NCBI GenBank assembly: GCA_964036275.1
Contig: OZ038433.1
Location: forward strand, 7,481,048 to 7,545,047
Source of the DNA: Litoditis marina
Lineage: Eukaryota; Nematoda; Chromadorea; Rhabditida; Rhabditidae
DNA: 64,000 bases
Direction of reading: 5' to 3'
The notes beneath the pieces are model-generated. The model was not told the origin of the DNA. It saw only the letters and a program-made list of their open reading frames with translations, and made no database searches. Positions within the stretch are counted from its first letter, which is position 1; each line of letters starts with the position of its first letter. The position numbers and the translations under genes are program-made. Of this stretch, positions 21,101-31,932 are shown in pieces.

Positions 21101-22590
21101 GATCTGTAGTTTCATCTTTGGTCTGAACAAGAAGTACAAGCCGCCCAAGTCCGGAAAAATGGCCATCAACAGCATCAACGGAGTCGATCGCACCAAGGAC
21201 ACTATCGTACGACTTCCTACTTGTAGTTTATCTAATGTAGTTTGTTTGTATCGTTTTTGTAACACACACATCAGAACAAGGTGATCGTATGCTTTAATCA
21301 CTCGAGGAGAATCGTAGTATAATAACCCCTGAGTTGAGTACGCATTACTTTGTTTACTCGTTTGACTTAACTGTTCATTCGTTGTTTATCTGTTGTTCAA
21401 CTGAGTATCATACGTATCATTTAGTATTGGTAATAGTATCTAGTATCATTTATCTCTTATTCAGGACGAAACGGTGGACCAGGATGACGATACTCCCATG
21501 CAGAAGGGAACCACCACCACTGACACCGTCGAGAAGAACCATGTGTCCGTTCATTCACTCGTTTATATAATGCTTTTCATTTTTGTATTTAGCTTCCTTG
21601 TTATATTACTTGGTCACTTTTTTCTACATACATTCAATATGAACCTACCATTTACGATAACCCCCTCTCCATAGGGTATCGTATTGGGAGGGGGGTGATA
21701 GTACTACGGGGGGGGGGGACTTAAGGTGAGGGGGGGGGGGAATTGTACAATTTTCCCAGTATTCAAATAAGATATTCAGTATTCAAATAAGATGTTGAGA
21801 TTGAGGTAGCTTGAAGTCCCACTGGTCATTTCGTAGCTGTAAAACTTTTGCAAACTTATTGATGCTATTGTTTTTCAGGGAGACTGAGAATGAGAACTCT
21901 GGCAAGGGGAAGAAAGAGGAGGAGAAGAAGAAGGAATACACTGTGGACCCGGACAGACCGGCCACCAAGATGGTCCGACGACGAACTACCTCCAAGAGAC
22001 CTCAGAAGGTAGTTGGCTTTTGATAATACAACAGAATTGAATTAAATAGCTTAAATAGAGCTTAATAAACAAATAGGTAATAATTGAATAACTTAAATAG
22101 AGCTAATTTGGAAGCTGGATCAATTAAGGCTTCAAATCGTCTACATTAAACGTTTGTTTAATAGTCAAATGCAACAGGAAGAAAGAAGAGAGGGAGTGAC
22201 GTAGTAGGAGAATATTCTTTCCGTCAATCTATGTTCTCGTTCGTATAGGTGATCTCCGACTTGTTAGACATTATAGATAGATTTATTCGCGATTCAACAC
22301 GTGACTTTCCACACGTTATAGGTGACACACGTGACAACACGTTAGAGGTGGCAGTCCGATTGGAGAAAAAATAATTTGTTGTAATACCTTTCCATGTTTC
22401 AACAGTACGGTAGTTACATCCAAATGAGTGGATTTTTGCCTAGCGGTTTTGAAACACGTTTAACTTGTTTATTATGCATTCATTCAAGGGTGCAAAGAAG
22501 ACCAGTGAGAAGGAAGATGATGCCATCGAGAGAAAGAGAGAGGAGGAAAAGAAAGAGGAGAAGAAGAGAGAGGAAGAGAAGAGAAAGTAG
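15116..22590 (+). CDS. SH2-domain non-receptor tyrosine kinase, Fer/SPE-8 type
   Basis: Seventeen exons: 15116-15153, 15540-15725, 15850-15969, 16294-16390, 16913-17008, 17179-17262, 17562-17678, 18232-18366, 18540-18624, 19249-19367, 19698-19759, 20041-20125, 20575-20714, 21065-21206, 21465-21544, 21879-22008, 22489-22590, giving 605 aa. The N-terminus is a Lys/Glu/Arg run (to about residue 60). The SH2 domain (about 64-158) starts WYHG and has FLIR with the phosphotyrosine-binding R87. The kinase domain (about 178-450) has the GSGNF loop (183), VAIK lysine K207, helix-C E232, HRDLAARN (D308), DFG (326-328) and WMAPE (381-385). The tail is Lys/Glu-rich. It should phosphorylate protein tyrosines in the cytoplasm or at the membrane. 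C. elegans SPE-8 of this class acts in sperm activation; a sperm role here is inference. The DFG-APE segment is 60 residues, about twice the usual length, with no tyrosine. Exon 11's acceptor (TTGAAG) and exon 15's donor (GTCCGT) are weak. Confidence 0.95.
15763..15833. repeat. Short hairpin repeat (GTAGTTTG family) in a kinase intron
   Basis: GTTTGTAGTTTG on the left pairs with CCAAACTACAAA on the right. It occupies most of the intron between exons 2 and 3 (15726-15849) and ends 16 bases before the acceptor. Confidence 0.75.
16544..16911. repeat. Perfect tandem duplication of a 184-bp intron segment
   Basis: The block from CACTTAACCTTTACATAACG at 16544 is repeated from 16728, a period of 184 bp. 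I see no mismatch between the two copies by eye. The second copy runs into the acceptor of kinase exon 5 (16913). The duplication sits inside the intron 16391-16912, and the first copy ends where the acceptor AG would start. Confidence 0.9.
19053..19127. repeat. Short hairpin repeat (GTAGTTTG family) in a kinase intron
   Basis: GGTTTGTAGTTTGATC on the left and GAGGTCAACCTACAAACA on the right form the inverted ends. It lies in the intron 18625-19248, in front of the exon coding for the DFG motif. Confidence 0.7.
19525..19640 (+). repeat. ~135-bp dispersed repeat (GTTAGCATTCTAATGAGG family), copy 3
   Basis: Contains GTTAGCATTCTAATGAG, GTGCACTTTGTC, TTGCACATTTCTGAGTTC and TACGTGACAGTGCAATTGAC. 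It sits in the intron 19368-19697, 58 bp upstream of exon 11, which codes part of the enlarged activation segment. Confidence 0.8.
21657..21745. repeat. G-rich runs in a kinase intron
   Basis: Several runs of 6-12 G separated by short AT stretches, within intron 21545-21878. On the sense RNA such runs could form G-quadruplexes. A short direct repeat (AGTATTCAAATAAGAT, two copies) follows at about 21759-21794. Confidence 0.6.
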
Positions 22591-23384
22591 AAGAGAGAAG
22601 AGTTCTATTATCAAACTACGTAATCTATGTCGTTTTGTATGTATTTGTATGGAGTCGCAAACAATAAAGACATCTAAACAAATGAACATTTCTATTTTTT
22701 TGCAAAAAAAATTGTTATCAAAATTTGTTCCATGTTTTGTTCCGTATGTTCCGTAAGTTCAAGATTGATTGAGTTAAAAATGTTTCAACAAAAGCGGGAA
22801 AAATTCATTGAGAATAGGTAAAACAAACAAAAAAACTGAAAAATACATGTATGTTACAAAATCACAAGAAAAATATTGTGAAAAATAACTGCAGTTTCAA
22901 TATTGAGTATGTGCCTGTATGTTCACAGAACATAGTAATCAAATTAAATCACCGACATTAAAAGTAGCACAATTTTAAGAGCAATGGCAGTTTGCAAGTT
23001 GAAACTAGACTTTTTGAAAGAGACTCATTTCTCAAAAACACTTGGTTTTTATCTTCACACTTGCAAAACACGAAAAAAATAATGAAAAACCAAAAAACAC
23101 GTATCGAAAATATTAAAAACTCTATAAATCTGGGAATTATTAGAACATCTCTTTATCTACCAGTTAACTACCATTTTCCAACTGATTGAAGCTCATAGGT
23201 GCAACAAGAAGATGTATGACTAAATTCTATATATGTGCATGGAGGGTTTCATAGACTAGTAATGGACAGAGTTCCAGTGTAGAAACACACGTTTTCTATG
23301 AACGTGACGTTATTACTTTCACGCTCGACGTCACACGTGAGTTTCACGTGAGAAGAGACGTGAAGTACGTGAAACAGGCTAGCA
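22591..23384. other. Convergent intergenic gap
   Basis: Separates the 3' ends of the plus-strand kinase gene and the minus-strand Pro/Ser-rich gene. It contains the kinase poly(A) signal (22663-22668). It is otherwise AT-rich, with several ACGTGA motifs near 23300-23370. No coding exon is supported. Confidence 0.6.
22663..22668 (+). terminator. Poly(A) signal AATAAA of the kinase gene
   Basis: AATAAA starts 73 bases after the TAG at 22588-22590. Confidence 0.7.
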
Positions 23385-26300
23385 TCACATGGAGGTCTGG
23401 TGGATCCAGCGCATAACGCGTGCATTCTTCTCTAGCATGCTTAGACCGTTGCCTCGCTCTTCTGAAAAAATAACGTAAATTAAATAACATAAACTTATTT
23501 AGTGCAATGCTTTTTTTCTTTCTGCTAATGTGAATTTCAGAGAGTTTCAACATTGTCTTAATTTCAGAGATAACTATCGAGAAGGAGCAAGAAAATGGAG
23601 GGAAAAGAGCGAGAGAAGGGAAAAGAGAGAGAGAGAGAGTAGTAGATAGAGAAACAGAGGTAAAAGACAAAAGAAAACCACGACCAACCTTCCTTCTTCT
23701 CCAACTCGACGGGTATCTGGTTAGAGATGGAGGTCAATCTCTCCGACTCGCTCTCGTCGGACTCCCTTCGAACCCCGGAGGCGTCGAAGAATCCGTCGTC
23801 CTCCGACTTGGCACTGCACGGCGTTCTGAACAAATTCTCTGTTTCAGGGCCGCAAAATTTTGTTGATGAGCAATGAAGCATCACAACTATGTTAGACTTT
23901 TCCTCACAACATCCGTTTACCGGACCTCTTATATACTTCTTGTGCATGTTGTATTCAAAACTAATCTTTATTCTCTTGTTTTTCACTAATTCTTATTTCG
24001 TTCTCAAGTCGTTTCTATTTGTCCGAGAAGTGTTGCCTACCTCTTGTCCTCGTCGTCACTGTGTGGCAGTCCACTGTCGGTAGTGGGGGACGGGAGAGAC
24101 GGCGTCTTTCGCGGGAAACGAATCATTCGGGTGTAGGGCGCGGAGCAGTTGCTACAAAAATAGAAGCATGAATACATATAAAAAAACATGAATACATATA
24201 AAAAAACCGAAACAACAATAATATTAATTATGCGGATTATTTTTCACAGCGGTACATCAACTACTAGCGTATAGTCTTTTCCATGGACTTGTTACCTCTT
24301 ACAGTATGCTGGTTGAACTCTAAAGCAGGTTTTGACAATGTTAAAGTTCTCAGAATGTTTTCAAATTGTGCTTTTTGGCTTCTGTTCTTTGTACTACACG
24401 GCAGCAAATCCAAGAAACGGAGGGCGGTGAGCGGGATTTCGCAAATGAATCCGGATTGTATCCGATGTTTGATTTTGTATTACCTGTCTTCCGAATCACT
24501 GGTGTCTCCGGAGTATGTCTGTCGAACAGCCGCTTCCAGGTACATTCTCTCACTCTCGTCCATGATTGGCTTGGCGGCGGGCTGGAAAATATTTATGTTT
24601 TTTTTAAATCTTACAAACAACAATAAACAAACTAGTAGATCACAGCATAATCTTTGAACAACAACTAAACCGATGAACAACAAACTACAAATACAGCATC
24701 TTTCCCGAAGCCTCCACTATTCAGAACAACGAAATCTTTGTTCTTCAAAAATGGTCTGCGTCTTTTCATCAAAGGAGCTCTATCCGTTTTTGTAGCTCTC
24801 TAGGTCGACATCAATGTGATTCTGACTACACTCTTCTTCTTTTCAATCCCTCGAGGTCTACATTAATGTGACATTATTATCATTATCATCATTGTTATTT
24901 TCTGGTATTAGTATTATTGTTATTCACCTCTTCTTCTCGGTTGATCACAGGAGTGGCCGGTCGGTGTGCTCCGTTTCGTCTTTTTACCGAGGCCACCGAA
25001 CAACGACTACTGATACTGGCAGTTGATTTGGCTGAAAAAAAATCAATACTTGCACTTTAGTGTTTAGAATCAATAAAGTCTAGAATTTGTAGTTTTTAGG
25101 CCATGGCTTTCTGGTTTGTGCATGTTCATTGTTTCTCAATATATCTGTTTGTTTCGGTTTTTTATGAAGGGGGAAGTTGAAAATGGGACCGTACAAAATG
25201 TTTGAGACGTAGTTTTTAATTTTTTTCAGTGTACAATACTAAACCATTTCTGTTTCACATTGGTGTTCTGGAGTAGTATGCACCTACTTGATGATCTCTT
25301 GACGGCCGAGTCGAACGCATTGGGGAAGGTTACGGTATCATCATATTCTGATGTCTTGCGACGAGGCTTCGGGGTGGGAACCTCGGGTACACACAGATTG
25401 ACCATGGATTTCTGGAAACAAATTGATTTGGTTGTAAAACAGAAAAGTGTCCGTCGATAATATCATTCTGCCTACGCTTGAATTCTTGCTACAAATAAAG
25501 TTTTCGCTAGAAATAAACGCATTCTAAAAGGAGCATACTGTAGGAGGTAACGTATGAATGGATTCAATGATGAAACATAAACTTTTATCACTCTTCTCTG
25601 AGACTTTCTAGGAATTGAAAGTAGTTAAGGGAGAATAGTTGGAAAAATTACCATTTCAGATAGAACATCCTAGATATATTCGAAAAGTTGTTCGAAAAGG
25701 TACAATTTTAGATAGATTTGAAAAGTTAATCCGAAAACCCACCATTTTGGATAGTCTCGGTTTGGGTATGGGAGTCCAGCCGGGTGCGTAATTAGTGGGC
25801 GGGGCGTCCTTTCTGGGAGGCAGGGGAGGGGGACTACCGGAAGTCGAACGGGCGGAGAGTCTGTAGAGAAAATCGAGATTGTTATATGACTATATCAGGA
25901 GTGAATAAACTCATTGAAAACAGCTATAAATCCAGCTAGTGAAACATTTTGGTGTGTATATTAAAAGCTTGAAAATTTCCCCGAATCGATGTGAGATTAA
26001 TGTTTCTGCAGTACAAGGCTAGAAGCTCTATTCAGTATTTGAAGACGTTGAATGTTCCTTGATACTTTCAAGATTGGTGTACATTTCACTGAAAAACCAT
26101 TATAAATTGTGAAGAAGTCGACGTTTGAATAGAATGGACTATACCTGATGGCTCTGACGCGTACAGCGGAGCTTTTTGGGGGCAGTGGTGGGGCTTCGTG
26201 GGGCGATCGAAACGCCGAATGGGTGGATGGGATACGGATTATGGGCACACGAGGAGCCGAGATCTGGAAATGGGCAAATGAATTTAATAAAATTTGAAAC

Positions 26301-29300
26301 TATGAATTAAATTAACTTTACTTAACTTCAAAACCTTTGATGAAATTTAGAGCAACTTTAATGAATTAGGAAGAGATCTTTCGATTGAGTTCTGTACTAC
26401 GGCAAGTGTTGTTCATCACTAAAGGTAGAGAGAATTTCGATGATTTCTTAAATTAAAACAGACATGGACTCGAAAAAGAACAACAAAAGTCATAGATATA
26501 GTGAAAAAGTTTGTGGTTGCGCTGCTAAGCTAAGAAATATATTAAAAAGAAAATAAGTTGACTACTTCACAAAATAAAGAGTTTTTGTAAAGAATAGTCT
26601 AGAAAACTTTGATAACATGGTTGAACTAGAAGAGAGAAAGCTATAAGGAGAAGGGCAATAATACTACGAAAAAAGCCTATAAAAACAGCAAAACATGTGT
26701 GTGACAACCAGTTTTTCATGGTAGACACTATTAATGGGCTTCTTTGGTGAAATAGTATAAGCACTTATTTCCGACTAGATATTGGGGGAACATATTGAGA
26801 AAACAAGCACAATTTTTTCGAGGTAGCAAAAAGCAGAGTTTTCGGATAGGACAATTCAAATATATAGTATGTACCAGTGCTAAATAAACGGCAATTTTTG
26901 AGTTGTTAGGTGATATTCAAAGTAAAGCTTTATTCAGGAAGTACGGAATATTCCATTCCAAACTATTTGGTTCGACGAATGAAACGCCGAAACCAGCAAT
27001 CGGTTTGAAATTGCAATAGATGAAATAGAATGGAATTTGATTGAAAAAGAAGTAGAAATATTTAGATGAATGATGACTCGAGCAATATTTGGCGAACATT
27101 GGAGAGAGAGATGGGCGAGAAACAAAAACGTGTAGAGATGGGAGAATACGGAATAACGAATCGCACTAAACAATCAAAGCACAGAAACTAATTTTAACCA
27201 AACGAATTTGATTGAAATATAACTATTCAACTTTAGTTAGACTAGTTCTCAATGTTTCCTAAAACAAAAAGTGAACAGCTTACTAGTAACTAGTTCAATA
27301 ATCAAAAGAATTTATCTGACAAAACTACTGTGACATAGAACAAGATGCGCAGGACAGTTTTCATACTTCACGTGAAATATATGAAGCTTAGAGGATTTCG
27401 TAAAAGTTCAAAGAGACGTGAACTGATCCATATGTGTTTAACTGACATGTGTTCCACGTGACAATTTACTAGTGAAATAACAAGTAGGCACTCACCAATG
27501 GTGTTGCCGGACCGTATTGGGGTTGGGTTAGACGGGGGTAGGCGGCACCTGGAATATCAATTAATCATTTTCCGATCAACCGACAGAACACCACGGCACA
27601 ACTGTATTTCCGTCGAGAGACCACCGAAAAAACCTGATTTCAGAAGGTAAAGGAGAGAGATAGAGAAAGAAATAGAGAGAAACAGATAAAAAGTAAGAGG
27701 TAGAGATGGAAAGAGAGAGAGAGCGAGACAGAGAGGAAGATACAGCGAGAGAGAAGGGGAAAGGGAGGTCAGAAAGTGGACAGAGAAAGAGAGAAAGAAA
27801 GAGACCACGGCACAGTAGTTTTTCCGTCAACAGACGAAAAAACCAGATTTCAGAAGGTAACAACAGTGGCGTCTGAAGCCCCGCGAAGGCCGACCGTTTC
27901 AACGAAATGGGCCGAGATTAGGGGGAAGTAACGGATACACTAGGAGTGGCCCCCACGGGGACAGAGAACAGGAACAAAGGCCGTGTGTAAATGTATCCCA
28001 ATGGCTAGATGACCTGCGTCTCTTCAAACATGCACTATTTTCTCGGTCAGAGATCTAGTCGGGGTTGGATTTTTCGCTATAGTGGGGAGAAAAAGCCGCA
28101 GAGTGAAAGTTAAAGTCCGTGATTATATGATATGATCTAGGAACTACGTAAGTTGTAATGCAACCAAACAAAGCTATGTGATAATAAAATAAATCTCTAG
28201 AGAGCAAGAAAATAGAAGTAGGTATCTACTCGGAGAATTCACTGACTGAGTAGAAATTGACCGTCTCACGTTTTACTCATAGTAGTGCTCAAAATAGCAA
28301 ACGCATATCAGAATGAAAGTTTTTGATATTTGTAATGATGGTCAAGACGGTTAAATGTTCACAATATGATCGAAATCGGAGAGATTTGTGTACTGCACAT
28401 TGGGCGAACCCGAATATATACTAGAGCGCTTACTATCAGGCGCTCTAGGTTTCGGCAAACTCATACACTCAACTAGGCGAAATGGAGCTCGATTTGGACA
28501 GACGAAGTCAATTATCATGTAATGTTATTTGGTAGACAATGAAACTTAATGGAAAAAGAGAGAGATACGTCAGAAAACCAGCACGTGGAGTTGTCTCACG
28601 TCCGTGAAGCTCCTTTAAAGGCACAGTGAGGGTCTAATTATGTGTAGTATTTAATCGCTGATATCATGTTGTATTTCAAATTTAGTAAAAACGGAAGGAG
28701 TGAGTCTTACACAAACCTATTATAAACTGAAATGTGGCAGTCAGTGGATCTCAATTCGATCATAATAAGAAGATTACGCAACGTTCACGCTTTTCACGTG
28801 ACTTTTATCGTATATCAAACATTAAAGTAGGAGTGTGCTTGGAAGCTAGGTGAGCGGTAGTGGACGGTGGATGTTGTTCGTAATTGCGTATCAGTGGGGG
28901 GGGGGGAGTTTGGATGAGAAAAATCGGAACCGATCATGTGACAGAAACCGCGCCTGTACCCCCATTAAACCCATCCCAGATTGTGAGAAAAGGAAAAAAA
29001 AGATAGTTTGAGCAGGGCAGCGTAGCATCAAAGACCAGTGCTTTGGCATGCTAGAAGAAGAAGGTACAGTCAAGTTAAAGGAGAAACAACAGAAAGAGTC
29101 ATGCACTTTTTGCATTCTGGCGGCGTATCGATCCCTCCAACCTCATGAGAAGTTCATATGAGTTTCTCATGAGATACCTCATGAGCTGCTCGTGAGCTTC
29201 CACTGTTGTAGCATAGCAATGAATCGAGTCTCGACAGAAGCTCGTGTGACAGAGCTCATGAGAAACCTAATGAGTTTTCGAGGGATTGGTACGCCGCCTG

Positions 29301-31932
29301 AGCAGCGTACGAGCGATAGATTTGAGTCTCACGTACTATCTCACGTCAAAGCTGTTCATCAACTGGCAAGAAAGTACGTGAACCTCGAAGGTATAGCTCA
29401 TGTTTCTACTACTAAGAGAATGAAAAAGTAACCTTACATTGAAAACGAAGCAGCAGAAGCTATTCTAGTAACTAATGCACATTTTCTGTTCATGTTGCGG
29501 AACTCGTTTCACGTGACTGTGTATTTAAGTATTAGGAGTGTTAGGGCACTAATAAACGAACAATCCAGCTTGACTCTAGTAGAGGAGGATGAAAAAATGG
29601 ATGATAAAGGATGATCGATGATAAAAATCACAAATCCTTATCGATGATGAAAGCTATAAATAACGCCAGGCGCTAGCATGATGCGCAGTGACGTAGTATT
29701 ATATTATTGTCATCAAACAGTGAATTAGTCACAAACTTGTTGAGTGTATTTTAAAGATAAGATTTTATTTAATACCATGATGGACAAGGATTTTCTGAAA
29801 GTGCATTGGAAAGACTCAAAAGAAAATTATTAAACCTATTTTGAAGATGTACTTTTATTTCATGGCATAAGCAAGTTTCTCCGATTTATCGAAAATGTGA
29901 ATTGCTATCTCAACTGTACCACAAGCTGACTCAGAAAGAACTGTGTCTGATAAACGCCCCAACTCTGATGTTATTGCCGAGGATATTGAATCAGACGACG
30001 AAAAGCGGGTTCGAACTGAATATTGAATTCATGAAAAAGTGGGGGCCCAACGAATGTAAGATTTGTCTTCTGCTGTGCGCCCCTTAGACAACTACTCTCA
30101 AATGGAACAGCTACTGCTACAAAAACCGAAAAATACTAATATACTCAAGTATAACTGTTCATTACAAACATACAAAAGTCGTAAAATATTTTCTCAAACC
30201 TGTAAACTAGAATCTACAAGTCACAGCTGCGAAAGAGAGAACAACTGTTGAATAATATGACAAACGTTATAGCACCTAGAATTGAAGTAATGACAAAAAA
30301 TGCCAACCATTGTGCACAAAACCAGGAACTCTATAATTGAGTACGTTGAGTTAACATCTGTGATTTGTAGATTCTAGTTTACAGGTTTGAGAAAATATTT
30401 TACGACTTTTGTATGTTTGTAATGAACAGTTATACTTGAGTATATTAGTATTTTTCGGTTTTTGTAGCAGTAGCTGTTCCATTTGAGAGTAGTTGTCTAA
30501 GGGGCGCACAGCAGAAGACAAATCTTACATTCGTTGGGCCCCCACTTTTTCATGAATTTTTCTCTTTTTGTATACATGCCGTAGGTATGTGGTTTGATCT
30601 GTACGGTGCAGATAAAATTGTTTCCTTAATCAACCACTTGTCAAGTATTACCATCATTCGGAAAAAAAATATGACGTCAACATTGCAGTTCTAGAAACTT
30701 AGTTCATCTGCCCTTCAGAATCCCAGAATACGTCATGTTTGAATGAACTTTCATCGTGAATTGACCATTTTTAAGAAACTTCCAGCATTCGAAAACATAT
30801 TTCACGTCAATTTTTTCAAAAGTTGACGTCATCTGGCCTTCTGAATTCCAGAATAAGTCATATTTAGATAAAGTTTTATCGTTAATATACCATTTTTAAG
30901 ATATTTTCAGCAGTTGAAAATATATGTGACGTCAACTTTGCACTTTTCAAAAATGACGTCATCTGGTCTCCAGAATCCCAGAATACGTCACTCTTAGATT
31001 GAGTTTCACCGTTAATTGACCCTTTCTAAGACATTTTCAGCATTTGAAAATATATGTGACGTCAACTTTGCACGTTTCAATAATGACGTCATCTGGTCTC
31101 CAGAATCCCAGAATACGTCACTCTTAAATTGAGTTTCACCGTTAATTGACCCTTTCTAAGATATTACCATCATTTGAAAATAAATGTGACGTCAACTTTG
31201 CACTTTTCAAAAATGACGTCATCCGAGCTCCAGAATCCTCGATGACGTCATCAGTAGAAGACTTACATCTAAATCGATGTCAGTTCATGTGGTGGTATCA
31301 TACTTCAAATTTTACTTGAATTGGTTAGGACTGAGCTGAGTTATAACGCAATTTGATTTACCCCGACAGAGAGGGCGAGAGAGTGCACGAAATGAAGAGA
31401 CGCAGAGACATTTTCAAAGACCTATAACTTGATGAAAAAAAAAATTTTCGAAAAAAAGTTTGCGCCCCCAAGGTTTGAGTGGGATATCTATCGTGTCCCA
31501 AATTTTCAGTCAAATCGGTTCACACATAAAAATTTCCCAGGAGTGCGCACCAACACAGACGGAAGGACGGAAGGAAACACGGCGGAAGTTGGCGGTCTGC
31601 ATGAAGCGCATAACGTCATAACTCGGCTCAAACTCAATCAATTTTGTTCAAATTTCGAACATAACTCGTAAATGTGCCATAGAAAATCAGCAAATCATAA
31701 AAAGTTCTGATTTGCACAATTGGATCTTTTTGAGAGTGAACTAAAAAAATGAAAGCGCGCATTAGCCGGACCAAAGACAAATCTCGCACAGCGCTTCGCG
31801 CTGCGCGCGATATGAGAAATTCTTCACTGATATACTTTTATTGAAAAACGTACCACTGATATGGGAAACATCGACCCGGTAGTAGTTGTGTTTGTTCGGG
31901 TTCATCAGTTGGGTTGGACCGGGAGACGGCAT
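23385..31932 (-). CDS. Pro/Ser-rich disordered protein with SH3-ligand motifs, unknown function (339 aa)
   Basis: Ten exons in transcript order: 31932-31854, 27548-27496, 26263-26145, 25860-25743, 25411-25288, 25031-24928, 24581-24484, 24151-24041, 23825-23689, 23461-23385. Phases agree at every join. The start codon lies two bases after a TTTCAG acceptor, as expected for trans-splicing. The N-terminal third is proline-rich (APPLPPKSS at about residue 68; SPPPLPPRKDAPP at about 92, a PxxPxR class II SH3-ligand pattern). The middle is Ser/Lys/Arg-rich, then acidic and serine-rich (SGDTSDSED; RRESDESESERL). It ends in a short hydrophobic/basic segment (MLEKNARVMRWIHQ) that may be a binding helix. 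No folded domain is recognisable. An adaptor or scaffold is a reasonable guess only. Intron 1 is 4.3 kb and repeat-laden, so exon 1 is the least certain part of the model. Confidence 0.8.
23588..23646. repeat. GA-rich tract in an intron
   Basis: Purine-rich on the plus strand (GAGAGAAGGGAAAAGAGAGA...), so pyrimidine-rich in the minus-strand transcript. It lies between the last two exons of the Pro/Ser-rich gene. Confidence 0.7.
27591..27862. repeat. Direct repeats flanking a GA-rich tract
   Basis: A roughly 57-bp unit (CCACGGCACA ... TTTCAGAAGGTA) occurs at 27591-27650 and again at 27806-27860 with some changes. Between the copies lies about 150 bp of GA-rich DNA. It is in intron 1 of the Pro/Ser-rich gene, just upstream of exon 2, so the unit may be a tandemly duplicated repeat with an expanded microsatellite. 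Confidence 0.7.
29117..29299. repeat. Terminal-inverted-repeat element rich in CTCATGAG, copy 2 (183 bp)
   Basis: Starts CTGGCGGCGTATCGATCCCT and ends GAGGGATTGGTACGCCGCC. The interior has TCATGAG palindromes and the phrase TGTTGTAGCATAGCAATGAA shared with the other copies. Shorter than copy 1 by an internal difference. Confidence 0.8.
30026..30558. repeat. Large hairpin: two 201-bp arms around a 131-bp loop
   Basis: The left arm, 30026-30226 (AATTCATGAAAAAGTGGGGG ... CTACAAGTCACAG), matches the reverse complement of the right arm, 30358-30558 (CTGTGATTTGTAG ... CCCCCACTTTTTCATGAATT). I see one mismatch (G/A in CTACAARTCACAG). It lies inside the 4.3-kb first intron of the Pro/Ser-rich gene, so the pre-mRNA would contain a near-perfect 200-bp double-stranded stem. 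Confidence 0.92.
30660..31260. repeat. 130-bp tandem repeat array with TGACGTCA palindromes
   Basis: Four to five units of 130 bp (boundary ATCTGG at 30831 and 30961 and 31091, variant ATCCGA at 31221; the first unit, near 30706, is more diverged). Each unit carries GTGACGTCAACTTTGCAC, ATGACGTCATC and CAGAATCCCAGAATACGTCA. TGACGTCA is the CREB/ATF palindrome. It is also in intron 1 of the Pro/Ser-rich gene. Confidence 0.9.
31370..31830. repeat. Probable dispersed repeat adjoining the tandem array
   Basis: Non-coding sequence with GC-rich and AT-rich blocks (GTTTGCGCCCCCAAGG; TTTCAGTCAAATCGG; CGGAAGGACGGAAGG). It ends in a hairpin, CAGCGCTTCGCGCTG, at about 31789-31803. No gene is evident and no second copy was found in the window. 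Classification is uncertain. Confidence 0.35.

Noticed and set aside
25246..25254. CTGTTTCA word as a possible piRNA (21U) upstream motif; also at about 5693 and 37871
   Set aside because: Single occurrences without the expected downstream spacing and T start that I could verify. Chance level for this AT-rich DNA.
30063..30251. 62-codon open frame
   Set aside because: It lies within the arm and loop of the large hairpin; the pairing, not coding, explains the sequence.
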